A DNA stretch of 64,000 nucleotides from JAKRSE01 sp943369295 (lineage in GTDB: Bacteria > Armatimonadota > Fimbriimonadia > Fimbriimonadales > Fimbriimonadaceae): the NCBI GenBank assembly GCA_943369295.1, contig CALRMU020000001.1, positions 434,001 to 498,000 of the forward strand, given 5' to 3'. Each line of letters opens with the position of its first letter. Position 1 is the stretch's first letter. This document shows positions 39,597 to 48,413 of the stretch, piece by piece. The position numbers and the translations under genes are program-made. The notes beneath the pieces were generated by a model. That model was not told the DNA's origin and searched no databases. It worked only from the letters and a program-made list of their open reading frames with translations.

Positions 39597-42065
39597 ATGA
39601 AGCTGAGACTCAAACTTCTGCTCTTCACCATAGGAATTGCAGCCGGAACGGCAGTCCTTCTCACCGTTATTGCGTCCTGGCAGCTTGCCTCTTTTTCTAG
39701 CGCGGCGCAAAAGCCGGTTCATAAACTGCAGGAAAGCAGTTTTGACCAGGCCGTGCTTAACGGGCACAAGGCAATGGAAGCCGTCACCGACCTGATGGCA
39801 GACAAGGTGTCTGCCCAGGTCAATGAATTCGAATCGCAGCTCGGAGCAGCAGGCGGGCTTGGCCAGTCAGGTCAAGTGGTCACCTGGAAGGCGGTCAACC
39901 AGTTTTCAAAGAAAGCCATCACCACTCAGCTTCCGGCCGTTGCCATCGGAGGAACGCCTCTGCCCAGCACAAAAGAGTTTTCCGTACCTGTGCCAGTGCT
40001 GGATAGCCTGCAGAAGAGGCTAGGGGGTTCTTACACCGTTTTTCAGAGAATGAATGAAGCAGGCGACATGCTGCGAGTCGCTACAACCGTGAAGACCAAG
40101 GAAGGCAAGCGGGGTTCTGGCACTTACATTCCGGCCAAGATGCCAGACGGCAAGCCGAACGCCGTAGTCGCGGCCGTGATGGCTGGCAAGACCTACACAG
40201 GCCCCGCCTTCGTAGTCGATGCCTGGGTCCACGGCGAGTACCGTCCAACCAGAGACGGTTCTGGCCGAATCACTGGCATGATCTATTCCGGCCAGAAACA
40301 GCAGTCGAGCCAAGCTGTGCGAAGCTACTTTGAAGGCGGGGCAATCGGCTCGCTCGGGCGCATCTTTGCTGTCAAGGCTGGGGGTACCGATAAGGGGCAG
40401 TTCCTTATTGCTCCCGAAGGTTATGAAGAAGGATCTTCGTCACTTGAGATCAAAAACAAGGCAGGAGAGCCCCATCTTTCTGGCTTGATAGATAAAGCCG
40501 TGCAGAGTGGACACGAAGAAATTGTCACTCAAACTGAGACGATTTCTTGGGGTGGTGCAGACTTTCAGGCCGTCCGTTCGAAAGCGATCTATCTGCCCAT
40601 GTGGGACTGGGTGATCATTGCTGAAGTGCCGGAAAAGGACTTGAACGCCTTCAGCACAGTTCTTGACCAGGGAGCGGCAGGAACCCTATGGATGCTGGTC
40701 GGGGCTGGGCTCTTGCTGCTCGCAGTCTCTGCCGTCGCCGCTTGGTACCTAGCTAGAAGCGTCGCCAAGCCGATTGAGATGGTGGCTGGGTTGGGACGCA
40801 CTTTTGCCAAGGGGGATGAGGTTAATGTGCCTTCTCATTCACGTAAGGATGAAATCGGCGACCTCATCGATTCTTTTGCCGAAATGGTCAAGTATCGGCA
40901 GGCTCTTGCGGAATCGGCCAAAGACCTCTCCTCAGGAGACCTTTCTAAGTCGGTGAATCTTAAATCTGACAAGGACGTTTTGGGAGGAGCCTTTGCCCAA
41001 ATGTCACAGAGTCTCAGAGGCCTTATCGGCAGCCTTCAAGAAAGGATCCGGGAAACGACTGAGGTTGGTGTTGGACTGAACAAGGCAGTGGAAGAGAGTT
41101 CCAAGGCTGTTTTTCATGTTTCAGATTCAATGAAGGAAGTTGCCACAGCCACAGTGGAGTCGGCCCAGACAGCTTCCCAGATTTCTGAAGGCAGCGACAG
41201 CCTCAATCGGCAGATCGCCTTGGCCCAGGAAGCCGTGGCAAACCTTAAACTGGCGATTGATGAAGTGACATCAGCTGCATCGAGCCAAAACCATGCGGCG
41301 GTTGCTGCCGCAGAAACGGCAGAAGAAGGCAGCCGAGCCGTTAAGGCCACCTTGGAATCACTGGATACTCTCAAGAGTCATTCTCAGCAGACAGGGCAGG
41401 TCGTCCGTGATCTCGGTGAGAGGCAGGGGCAGATCAGCGCGATAGTCAAGGCGATTGATGACATTGCCGACCAGACCAACCTTTTGGCCCTTAACGCTGC
41501 CATTGAAGCTGCAAGAGCTGGCGAGCATGGCAAGGGATTTGCCGTTGTTGCTGATGAAGTGAGACGGCTGGCAGAAAGAAGCGGCGAGGCAGCCAAGCAG
41601 ATTGAAAACCTGATTAAAGAAGTCAGTCTTTCTGTTGATGAAGCCGTTGCCGCCATGGAAGAATCTGGCCGATTGGTTGAAGAAGGGGCGGCATCGGGCG
41701 TTCAGGCTCGGTCTGCGCTGGTTCTCATTCTCGAATCGGTGCAGGGAGTTCAGAACCTTCTGGCTGAAAGCAGTGTCAAGGTTCAGACCATGGCTGGCTC
41801 TGCCCTTGAGATGGAGGATTCTCTGAACTCGATTGTCTCGATCAGCGAAGAGAACGCCGCTGGCGCTCAGCAGCTTAACGCGGGAGCAGAAGAACTCGCT
41901 GCTGCGGCCGGAGAGGTCAGCCACGCTCTTGATCAGCAGATTAAGGCGGTGGAAACTATCCGCGGTCTGGCTCAGGATCTTCAGCAGACTTCAGATCGGC
42001 TGGAAGAAGCCGCTTCTGAGTTCAGGCTGGAGAGCTCTCAGGAGATTCTGCCAAAAGCCGCATAA
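39597..42065 (+). CDS. Methyl-accepting chemotaxis protein
   Basis: 822 residues. TM1 at about 8-28; a large periplasmic double-Cache-like sensor (about 35-360) with WDWVIIAEVPEKDL near its end; TM2 at about 368-392; HAMP (about 393-445) with a second HAMP-like linker; then the cytoplasmic signalling hairpin. Its tip lies around residue 625-650 (DQTNLLALNAAIEAARAGEH). No NWETF-type C-terminal tether. It senses small extracellular ligands and signals through CheA/CheW, which are not in this window. Monocistronic. Confidence 0.95.
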   Translation: MKLRLKLLLFTIGIAAGTAVLLTVIASWQLASFSSAAQKPVHKLQESSFDQAVLNGHKAMEAVTDLMADKVSAQVNEFESQLGAAGGLGQSGQVVTWKAVNQFSKKAITTQLPAVAIGGTPLPSTKEFSVPVPVLDSLQKRLGGSYTVFQRMNEAGDMLRVATTVKTKEGKRGSGTYIPAKMPDGKPNAVVAAVMAGKTYTGPAFVVDAWVHGEYRPTRDGSGRITGMIYSGQKQQSSQAVRSYFEGGAIGSLGRIFAVKAGGTDKGQFLIAPEGYEEGSSSLEIKNKAGEPHLSGLIDKAVQSGHEEIVTQTETISWGGADFQAVRSKAIYLPMWDWVIIAEVPEKDLNAFSTVLDQGAAGTLWMLVGAGLLLLAVSAVAAWYLARSVAKPIEMVAGLGRTFAKGDEVNVPSHSRKDEIGDLIDSFAEMVKYRQALAESAKDLSSGDLSKSVNLKSDKDVLGGAFAQMSQSLRGLIGSLQERIRETTEVGVGLNKAVEESSKAVFHVSDSMKEVATATVESAQTASQISEGSDSLNRQIALAQEAVANLKLAIDEVTSAASSQNHAAVAAAETAEEGSRAVKATLESLDTLKSHSQQTGQVVRDLGERQGQISAIVKAIDDIADQTNLLALNAAIEAARAGEHGKGFAVVADEVRRLAERSGEAAKQIENLIKEVSLSVDEAVAAMEESGRLVEEGAASGVQARSALVLILESVQGVQNLLAESSVKVQTMAGSALEMEDSLNSIVSISEENAAGAQQLNAGAEELAAAAGEVSHALDQQIKAVETIRGLAQDLQQTSDRLEEAASEFRLESSQEILPKAA

Positions 42066-42091
42066 GCTTTGTGCGTTAAGAGAGGATGAAG

Positions 42092-42125
42092 AGTCCGGAT
42101 TCCTTGCGGAATCTGGACTTTTTTG
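42092..42125 (+). terminator. Terminator of the chemoreceptor gene
   Basis: AGTCCGGATTCC/GGAATCTGGACT with loop TTGC, followed by TTTTTTG. Confidence 0.92.
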
Positions 42126-42164
42126 TGACTGCGGCATCTAGCTAAGTGATGTATAAAGAAGGTG

Positions 42165-42998
42165 ATGAAAGCCGCCGCTGCACTCATAGCCCTGTCCGCT
42201 CTTGCTGGGTGCGGCCTGAAGCCTAGCGAGGTTGTATCGCGGCACATCCCTGCTGAGTTTGGAACTTCAAAGGCAGTTCTGCTGGACGAAAAAACTCTGA
42301 TGCCGGAGCAGACTCCTTTGTCCATAGGCTTCTGGGGTGGAACGGCGGATGTTAGGCTGGAGGCTGGCCCTGAAGGAGACGAAATGTCTGGCCGAATTTC
42401 CTCGGTCGTCGTCCAGGATGTCGATTCGATTCTAGATCGTTCCTCCGATAATGAGCAGTTGGAGTCGTCCGGCATGAACCCGCCCAAAAAGAGAGGCTTC
42501 ATGAGATTCATTCCCCGCATCCTTTATGGTGTCGAGACGGGGCAGGCAGATGGCGCTCATTATAAGGGCGCAAGGTGGAGCACAGGAACTGTCTACTGGC
42601 TTCAGCCCAGGCAGCCAAATGTGCCGGAGGGATGGAAGCTGAAAGAGCAGAAACTGCGGATAGAAGCTCTGCCACTTTCTTATGAAGGGTTGGGGGAATG
42701 GGGCGGTGGAGCTAGGGCCACGATAAACAAGGCTGAAGTGAAATGGGATCTCTCGTCGATTGATCTCAATCCCGACTGGACGTTTAGTGTTTCTTCACGG
42801 CAAGCCTATGATCATCCACTTTCTCAATGGCCAGGCAAGCGACCTTCTAAAGAAGAGATGCCTTACTATTCGATGGAGCCTTTGGTTTTTGCAGAAGTCC
42901 TGTCTTACACTCTGCAGCAGGATTCGACTGGTCAGACGAAACAAGGCGAACTTCTTACCGGCTGGGTCGAAGCTGCCGGCAAGTTTGTTCGAAGCTAG
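42165..42998 (+). CDS. Lipoprotein of unknown function
   Basis: 277 residues from the ATG at 42165 (a GTG lies one codon earlier). Lipobox LSALAGC at about 13-18, then a soluble domain without a recognised fold. It contains the repeated pattern of charged loops and WSTGTVYWLQPRQP. AAAGAAGG precedes the start closely. It marks the left edge of a region with many unknown proteins. Confidence 0.7.
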   Translation: MKAAAALIALSALAGCGLKPSEVVSRHIPAEFGTSKAVLLDEKTLMPEQTPLSIGFWGGTADVRLEAGPEGDEMSGRISSVVVQDVDSILDRSSDNEQLESSGMNPPKKRGFMRFIPRILYGVETGQADGAHYKGARWSTGTVYWLQPRQPNVPEGWKLKEQKLRIEALPLSYEGLGEWGGGARATINKAEVKWDLSSIDLNPDWTFSVSSRQAYDHPLSQWPGKRPSKEEMPYYSMEPLVFAEVLSYTLQQDSTGQTKQGELLTGWVEAAGKFVRS

Positions 42999-43031
42999 AC
43001 CATTTTTAGCTTTTCTGAGGAATTGAAGCTG

Positions 43032-43640
43032 ATGGCTGTTTTGAAGTGGTTGAAAGGGAGAGTTCGGTATCTGCAAACGCGTTCTGCCTGGTCAACTAAC
43101 TTTGAAACGGTGACCTTCGATCACGATCAAGAAAGTTTCACCATGTCTTCCGTCCTCCCTAGTACTCTTAGGTGGACTGCCGTGGTTGATGGTCAGTTCT
43201 TGACGCCCACTGAATACGACGCACTTGAACAAACTCCCCAAGATCCTGAGATTGTTGGCTTTGGACTTGAGTGTCATGAAGAGGAGAAACTTTGCCTCGG
43301 GGCTGAGTTTTGGAAATTCGTGGAAGGAGACAAATCGAGGGTTAAAGCAATCTTCCTCTATGATCTTGATATTGGTCAACTCAACTTAACAAGATCTACA
43401 GAAGTGCAGGGGGAGCGCATTAGAGGTGGTCGAAAACCTTCAGACTATTGGTTTCACATATTGAGTGCATGTGGGAGGTGTGATCAGGACTCCTATTGTT
43501 TTCCTGCAAGCAGTCCTCGATTACCCAAAGTGCGGACAAAGCCACTGCCTTCTGACGTGACCCTTTCAGATTACTATCCTTATGAGTTTAAGTTAACCGA
43601 TTTTAAGGTTGTTGAGCACAATCTTGAGGATGGAAAATAG
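43032..43640 (+). CDS. Unknown protein ending at an in-frame amber codon
   Basis: 202 residues from the ATG at 43032 (GAGG 11 nt upstream; a TTG at 43023 is also in frame). Acidic, with FGLECHEEEKLCLGAEFWKF, then KAIFLYDLDIGQLNLT and CGRCDQDSYCFPAS. No family recognised. The stop is TAG, and the same frame continues open for 57 codons with protein-like sequence (see next entry), so the gene may be longer in function or be an interrupted version of a longer gene. Confidence 0.6.
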   Translation: MAVLKWLKGRVRYLQTRSAWSTNFETVTFDHDQESFTMSSVLPSTLRWTAVVDGQFLTPTEYDALEQTPQDPEIVGFGLECHEEEKLCLGAEFWKFVEGDKSRVKAIFLYDLDIGQLNLTRSTEVQGERIRGGRKPSDYWFHILSACGRCDQDSYCFPASSPRLPKVRTKPLPSDVTLSDYYPYEFKLTDFKVVEHNLEDGK

Positions 43641-43814
43641 TGGCATGTTGGACGGGTAGTTTCCGTTTCGGAGGGTGGTGACTATGTTAAACCTGGTGAA
43701 TACATCGCCGTCTGCATTTGGTATGACTATTATTTTTCCGAAGGTGACTCGATCTGCTGCAGTGAGTATTCGTCGGGTGATCAGCTACGCAGACGAGGCT
43801 GCGGTTCTCGGTGA
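43641..43814 (+). pseudogene. In-frame continuation after TAG
   Basis: 57 codons in the same frame as the preceding gene, running to TGA at 43812. The product (beginning WHVGRVVSVSEGGDYVKPGE, then YIAVCIWYDYYFSEGD) looks like a true beta-rich domain. There is no start codon near its beginning. Either the amber codon is a disabling mutation or it is read through. Confidence 0.45.
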
Positions 43815-43849
43815 GCCTCTGAGCAAGGGGGCCCTCGAATGGTGAAAGT

Positions 43850-44071
43850 GTGGATAATTGGATAGTGGCCAACGGGGACGATAAAATTGCTAATTGGAAG
43901 ATCTATCTGGTTCTTCTGGTGGTTATGACAGTCGCAAATACTGGGTTCCTGATGCACTCGTCCTCATTGCAGAAACGAGGATTCGAGTGGTCAAGGGATC
44001 TCCAGGATCGGATTAGAGAACTGGAAGGAAAGGTTGAAAGGTTGGAGAGGATGAATAAGGGTGGATCCTGA
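43850..44071 (+). CDS. Small membrane-anchored coiled-coil protein
   Basis: 73 residues from a GTG with GGTGAAAG upstream. One transmembrane helix (about 17-37), then a basic/acidic heptad region (LQDRIRELEGKVERLERM). The architecture is the same as the protein at 45117. Overlaps the next small gene by 11 nt. Function unknown. Confidence 0.6.
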   Translation: MDNWIVANGDDKIANWKIYLVLLVVMTVANTGFLMHSSSLQKRGFEWSRDLQDRIRELEGKVERLERMNKGGS

Positions 44072-44273
44072 AGAAAAGCTCGGCTGTGCCCTAGCTGGGT
44101 TTTTGGGTGCCTGCTTCCTTTTTATCGGCATAGTTTCTGTTTTGGCTGGGCAGCTTAAGCTGCGACGATATGAGGGATCCATGTCAACTGACTGGCCAGT
44201 TGCGGCATTTATGATAGTTTGTGGGCTGGTGTGCCTGGGCGGAAGCATTTATGCCTACGTTAAAAGCAGGTAA
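44061..44273 (+). CDS. Small two-helix membrane protein
   Basis: 70 residues from a GTG inside the end of the preceding gene. Two hydrophobic segments (about 7-29 and 45-66) with a basic loop LKLRRYEG. No family recognised; probably translated together with its neighbour. Confidence 0.55.
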   Translation: MDPEEKLGCALAGFLGACFLFIGIVSVLAGQLKLRRYEGSMSTDWPVAAFMIVCGLVCLGGSIYAYVKSR

Positions 44274-44404
44274 GGACTATGATCGTATGAAGATGGTAGT
44301 GAAGGGGCTATGCGTTGGCTGTGGATTCGTTCGCTTCACTGCAGTTTAGGGAGTGCTAAATCATAAGCAGTCCCGCCTTTGTTGCTTTTGCCAAAGGTTC
44401 AAAT

Positions 44405-44560
44405 GTGAATACCAATAATCTGTGTCGGTCGTTGGGTACGATCCAAATGAACGGTCGAAGGGAAGTTTGTGTGTACATGTTGTCAAAGATCGAGGACATA
44501 GTCACCACTGATAACTGGGTAATAGAGAGCTTAATTGGGCCGCTATATAAACGAAAATGA
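44405..44560 (+). CDS. Possible small protein, weakly supported
   Basis: 51 residues if started at the GTG at 44405; the frame is open from 44360. The product includes GRREVCVYMLSKIEDIVTTD and ends LIGPLYKRK. Its TGA overlaps the ATG of the next gene (ATGA), which is the main argument for it being real. No Shine-Dalgarno sequence seen; it could be a gene remnant. Confidence 0.35.
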   Translation: MNTNNLCRSLGTIQMNGRREVCVYMLSKIEDIVTTDNWVIESLIGPLYKRK

Positions 44561-45066
44561 TGAAAACCTCTGACGCCGTTTTTGCTCATATTTCAAGCAG
44601 AATTGGACCACCTCCGGGAGATTTTTCTGGGGTTCACAAGCCGGATTATCGCGAAGCTTATGACATCAAGATTAGCAAAGATCTGTCTGCCTTTTCAAGC
44701 GTGGAAGAGAGAAACGATCGTATTTATGACCATGCATACATTCTGGGCCTGAGCGAAGATTCTGGCTATGTGATGCTTTTGCTGTCTTCAATGGGCAAAT
44801 ACGCATGCATGTGTCGCACTGGGCTTCTTTCTGCTGCGTCACTTATTGAGCCAAACAGCAAAAATCTGACCGCTTTTGAATCGAGAGTCATTAATCTGGT
44901 GGAGTCGCATGGTTACGAGGTGCTATCAGCGGATCTGCTGGGACGACCGACTAAGTATGTTTCCAAAGGTTGGTTTGAAGATATTGATGGTCCAATGCAG
45001 GTCTGCCATGTGTTGTTTAGCGATGCCGTCTCCTGGTTTAACCTGGACGAGTTCAAAGTGCCCTAA
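44557..45066 (+). CDS. Unknown cytoplasmic protein
   Basis: 169 residues (an ATG-ATG start at 44557/44560). Mixed alpha/beta, acidic, with HAYILGLSEDSGYVMLLLSS and WFEDIDGPMQVCHVLFSDA. No signal peptide and no recognised domain. In size and acidity it resembles many immunity-type or orphan proteins, but no partner toxin is visible. It lies in the accessory patch. Confidence 0.6.
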   Translation: MMKTSDAVFAHISSRIGPPPGDFSGVHKPDYREAYDIKISKDLSAFSSVEERNDRIYDHAYILGLSEDSGYVMLLLSSMGKYACMCRTGLLSAASLIEPNSKNLTAFESRVINLVESHGYEVLSADLLGRPTKYVSKGWFEDIDGPMQVCHVLFSDAVSWFNLDEFKVP

Positions 45067-45116
45067 TCCGACCGCCTTGAGGCTCCTTCAGATATTCAGG
45101 CCATAATGAATGTTGC

Positions 45117-45350
45117 ATGAAAGATCATCATATCAAAATCTGCTTCATTACTGTCACACTTGGATTCTTAGTAATGGTTGGAGCTTTCGGGGTTCTTACC
45201 CAAAGAGTTGGCCAGCTTGTTAAGTGGCACATGGAGCTAGAGCAGGAAGTGAAAGTGCTCAGGAATCAGCTCAGCACTAGTGAATCCAATCGAAAAGCTC
45301 TTAATCGAAAAACGGAAGCAGATCAGGCTCTGGCGCGGAACTACCCCTGA
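45117..45350 (+). CDS. Small membrane-anchored coiled-coil protein
   Basis: 77 residues. One transmembrane helix (about 7-29), then heptads LVKWHMELEQEVKVLRNQL. Similar layout to the protein at 43850, without clear sequence identity. Its 3' end overlaps the convergent gene at 45341 by 10 nt. Confidence 0.6.
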   Translation: MKDHHIKICFITVTLGFLVMVGAFGVLTQRVGQLVKWHMELEQEVKVLRNQLSTSESNRKALNRKTEADQALARNYP

Positions 45351-46255
45351 GCCTTCAGATAAGTGGAAATCTTATCCCTCAGCCTTTCTCTCATTTCGTG
45401 AGTCATCCCCATGCCGAAGCTGACCTCTTTGCCCGTCACTTCGGTTAGCAGAATCGCGGTCTGGGGCATCTGACCATTTTTAGAAGAAACCACAAGATTC
45501 GGCTTGCCAATGCGGGGGAGAGAGTTGGGGGCGATGACGAAATCTTTCACCTGCTCGATCGGACCGAGGGTGCGAGTGATGGTAAGGGTTCGGCCGTTGA
45601 GCTTCACCTTTTCTTCTGCGCCAGCCTTAAAGGCAGAAGACACCATGGCGAAGGCTCCGAAATAGAAAATGCTGTAAAAGAAGACAAGGAGAAAGGCCAA
45701 GGGGCCAAAGGCTTGGCTCATCCCCCAGATCATGGCGATCATGTGAAAAGTGGTGAAAGCCAAGACGCCGCCAGCCATGGAGAGCTGAGCAATTGCGGCA
45801 GCCACCTGCTTAGGTGAAGCAGTTTCTTCAACGACAGAATCGGGGAGGACGGTGGTGGGGGCGCCGATTTCCTGCCGAGCTTCTCTTTCATCCAGCCGAT
45901 CCTGCAGGGCATCAAGGTCAGGAAGTCCCCTTGGGTCCCCGGGGCGGATTTTGCCAAGCAGCAGCCTTGTGTCGTTTTCAAGGGAGGGAAGCTGTTCCCA
46001 TGCCCGCCTAAAGGTATCGGCCAGTTCCTGCTCTTCGTAGCCCATGTCGCCGAGCCGCATTTTAAGCAAGGGACCGTTTTTCTTGAGCTCTAAAATCAGG
46101 CCCAGGCGCTGCATCACCTCAGATTCGGTGTGGGCTTCGCGGTTCATAACCAGGGGGGTGAACGATGCAAGCCACGCCTGCACTTCGTTTTTAAGCTCCT
46201 GAGGCGGCAGATGAGAAAGGCCCTCCACTTCTTGGTGTTTTACCGCTTTATACAC
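45341..46255 (-). CDS. Unknown membrane protein, tandem paralogue 1
   Basis: 304 residues from a GTG with AGAGGGGG 9 nt upstream. The N-terminal soluble helical domain (about 10-125; SHLPPQELK, VMNREAHTESEVMQRLGLI, LKKNGPLLKMRLGD) is followed by two close transmembrane helices (about 155-215) and a beta-rich C-terminal domain ending GMTHEMRERLRDK. The paralogue at 46435 shares about 85% of bases in the N-terminal part but is much more diverged beyond it. Function unknown. Confidence 0.7.
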   Translation of the reverse strand: MYKAVKHQEVEGLSHLPPQELKNEVQAWLASFTPLVMNREAHTESEVMQRLGLILELKKNGPLLKMRLGDMGYEEQELADTFRRAWEQLPSLENDTRLLLGKIRPGDPRGLPDLDALQDRLDEREARQEIGAPTTVLPDSVVEETASPKQVAAAIAQLSMAGGVLAFTTFHMIAMIWGMSQAFGPLAFLLVFFYSIFYFGAFAMVSSAFKAGAEEKVKLNGRTLTITRTLGPIEQVKDFVIAPNSLPRIGKPNLVVSSKNGQMPQTAILLTEVTGKEVSFGMGMTHEMRERLRDKISTYLKAQG

Positions 46256-46434
46256 GGGATGGTGCCCCCTCTTCTGCTGGATTCAACGGCGGCTTCACCC
46301 TGTGCCTAGAGGAACGTCAGCTTCAACCGACCTTAGAACGCCCAATCTCGGCTTGCAGAAGCCAGGATGCCTGCAGGAATGTCCTAGCCTCCACAGTCAG
46401 GCTTCTTCGATATCAGTTCGATAAATGGCAGCAG

Positions 46435-47289
46435 TCAAGAATGATTGAGGGCTAACCCGATCATGCCTCGTAGTTTTTCTCGCATTTCTGGTGTCATTCC
46501 TGTGCCAAAGCTCACCTCTCTGCCATTCACATCTGTCAAGAGAATCGAAGTCCTTGGCAATATGCCACCGAACCCCGACAATAAGATGTTTCTGCGACCG
46601 ATACGAGGAACGCTGTTTAGAGCAATTTTCACCAGGGTTGACGTAGAGATCGGACCGATCTTTCGAGATATTTTGAGATTTCGACCACTCAATGTGATTC
46701 TTTCTTCGGCTCCGATCTCAAATGCTGAGAATAGGAGAGCAATCGTCGGCAGATAGAAACAAGCGTAAAAAAGAATAATCAGATAGCCTGAGCTGCCGAA
46801 ATATTGGGTCATGCCCGAAACAAACACCGTCATGTGAAATGTCAGGAAGGCTAATGTCCCCAAGGCGAAGAAAAGCACACAGACTGCCAAAGGGATTTGC
46901 GCAGGAGACGAGATATCTTCGATGACGGCATCTGGTAAACGCACCGGCGGTGGAGTTATTGCCTGTCGCGCATCAAGGTCGTTTAGACCCCGCGGGTCTC
47001 CTTGGCGGATTTCGCCAAGCAGCAGTCTTGTGTCGTTTTCCAGTGACGGAAGTTGTTCCCAACCGCGGCTAAAGGTATCGGCCAGTTCCTGCTGATCGTC
47101 GCCAATCTCGCCGAGGCGCATTTTGAGCAATGGCCCGTTTTTCTTAAGCTCTGATATCAAGCCCAACCGCTGCATCACTTCAGATTCAGTGTGGGCTTCG
47201 CGGTTCATAACCAGGGGGGTAAACGATGCAAGCCAAGCCTGCACTTCGATTTTAAGCTCCTGAGGCGGTAGATGAGAAGGGCCCTCCAC
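46435..47289 (-). CDS. Unknown membrane protein, tandem paralogue 2 with altered start
   Basis: 284 residues if started at the GTG at 47289. At the position matching the start of copy 1, 9 nt after the same AGAGGGGG, this copy has GCG, and one base is missing shortly after, which changes the frame. The only other in-frame start is an ATG at 47355 or beyond, inside the divergent dehydrogenase region. It has the same domain order as copy 1. Possibly poorly expressed. Confidence 0.6.
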   Translation of the reverse strand: MEGPSHLPPQELKIEVQAWLASFTPLVMNREAHTESEVMQRLGLISELKKNGPLLKMRLGEIGDDQQELADTFSRGWEQLPSLENDTRLLLGEIRQGDPRGLNDLDARQAITPPPVRLPDAVIEDISSPAQIPLAVCVLFFALGTLAFLTFHMTVFVSGMTQYFGSSGYLIILFYACFYLPTIALLFSAFEIGAEERITLSGRNLKISRKIGPISTSTLVKIALNSVPRIGRRNILLSGFGGILPRTSILLTDVNGREVSFGTGMTPEMREKLRGMIGLALNHS

Positions 47290-47353
47290 GAATCGTGTTT
47301 TACCGCCCCACGCGCGGGATTGTGCCCCCTCTTTGACTGGATTCGACGGTAGC

Positions 47354-48391
47354 ATGAAGCCTGCTGTGAAGGCCATCGCAAAGACGCGCCCAGCCCCAGG
47401 GGTCGAGATTATTGAAGTGGATGAACCACAGGTTCTTCCGGGTCATGTGAAGCTGAAAGTCGAAAAGGCCAGTGTCTGTGGCACAGACCTTCACATTTAT
47501 CTTTGGGATCATTGGGCGCAGAGCCGGATCAAGCCCACCCGCATCATCGGCCACGAGTTCTGCGGAACGATTGTCGAGGTGGGAGAAGGGGTGACGGATC
47601 GCAAAGTCGGCGATTTTGTCGCCAGCGAGAGCCACATTGTTGACCTTGACAGCCCCGACTACCTGAGCGGAGAAGGCCACATTGATAGGACTACCCGCAT
47701 TTTGGGGGTCGATGTTGACGGTGGATTTGCCCCCTATGCCGTTATCCCGGCCATGAACGCCAGACCGACTTCTAGCAAGGTGGATAAGGGCGTGGCCAGC
47801 CTGCAAGATGCTTTGGGCAACGGAGTCCACACCGTCATGGATGGCCCGGTGGAAGGCCAATCGATTTTGATCACTGGCCTGGGGCCGATCGGCTTGTTTG
47901 CCGTGGCGATCTGCAAAGCGCTCGGCGCGAAGAGAATTGTCGCGACTGAAGTCGCTGATTTTCGAATCGAGCTGGCGCATAAGCTGGGTGTCGATAAGGT
48001 GATCAATCCTCTGAAGGAAGATGCCGACGCGATTTTGAAGGGTCTGGAGCCGAACGGGTTCGACGGGATTCTGGAAATGTCTGGCCACCCCAGCAGCTTC
48101 AAACTGGCTGTCGATCATGTTCGGCCCGGAGGAAGGGTCAGCTTGCTGGGCTTGTTCGGCGACGACCTGAAGCAGGTCGATATGAACAAGGTGATCTTTA
48201 AAGGGGCACGCCTTCAGGGAATCGTCGGCCGCCGCCTATGGGAAACCTGGGATCAGATGGATTGGCTGCTGAATGAGAAGGGGCTGGACGTTTCCCCAAT
48301 CATCACCCACGAAATGCATTTCACCGAGATCAATGACGCCTTCGAAATTTTGAAGGCGGGCCAGGCCGGGAAGATTGTCCTGACCTTCTAG
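47354..48391 (+). CDS. Threonine 3-dehydrogenase-like MDR enzyme lacking the structural zinc cysteines
   Basis: 345 residues, aligned over its length with Tdh (L-threonine to 2-amino-3-ketobutyrate, NAD+). Catalytic zinc ligands C42 (VCGTDLHIY), H67 and E68 (GHEF) are present. NAD fold motif GLGPIGLFA. The C-terminal GRRLWETWDQM and SPIITHEM match Tdh. The four structural-zinc cysteines are replaced by D97, S100, Y103 and D111. No kbl gene is adjacent. The ATG at 47354 is preferred over TTG at 47333. Confidence 0.85.
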   Translation: MKPAVKAIAKTRPAPGVEIIEVDEPQVLPGHVKLKVEKASVCGTDLHIYLWDHWAQSRIKPTRIIGHEFCGTIVEVGEGVTDRKVGDFVASESHIVDLDSPDYLSGEGHIDRTTRILGVDVDGGFAPYAVIPAMNARPTSSKVDKGVASLQDALGNGVHTVMDGPVEGQSILITGLGPIGLFAVAICKALGAKRIVATEVADFRIELAHKLGVDKVINPLKEDADAILKGLEPNGFDGILEMSGHPSSFKLAVDHVRPGGRVSLLGLFGDDLKQVDMNKVIFKGARLQGIVGRRLWETWDQMDWLLNEKGLDVSPIITHEMHFTEINDAFEILKAGQAGKIVLTF

Positions 48392-48413
48392 ACTGCAAGT
48401 TTAGAAAAGAGAA

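Noticed and set aside
44390..44420. tRNA T-arm-like GGTTCAAAT
   Set aside because: No acceptor stem, anticodon arm or D arm around it.
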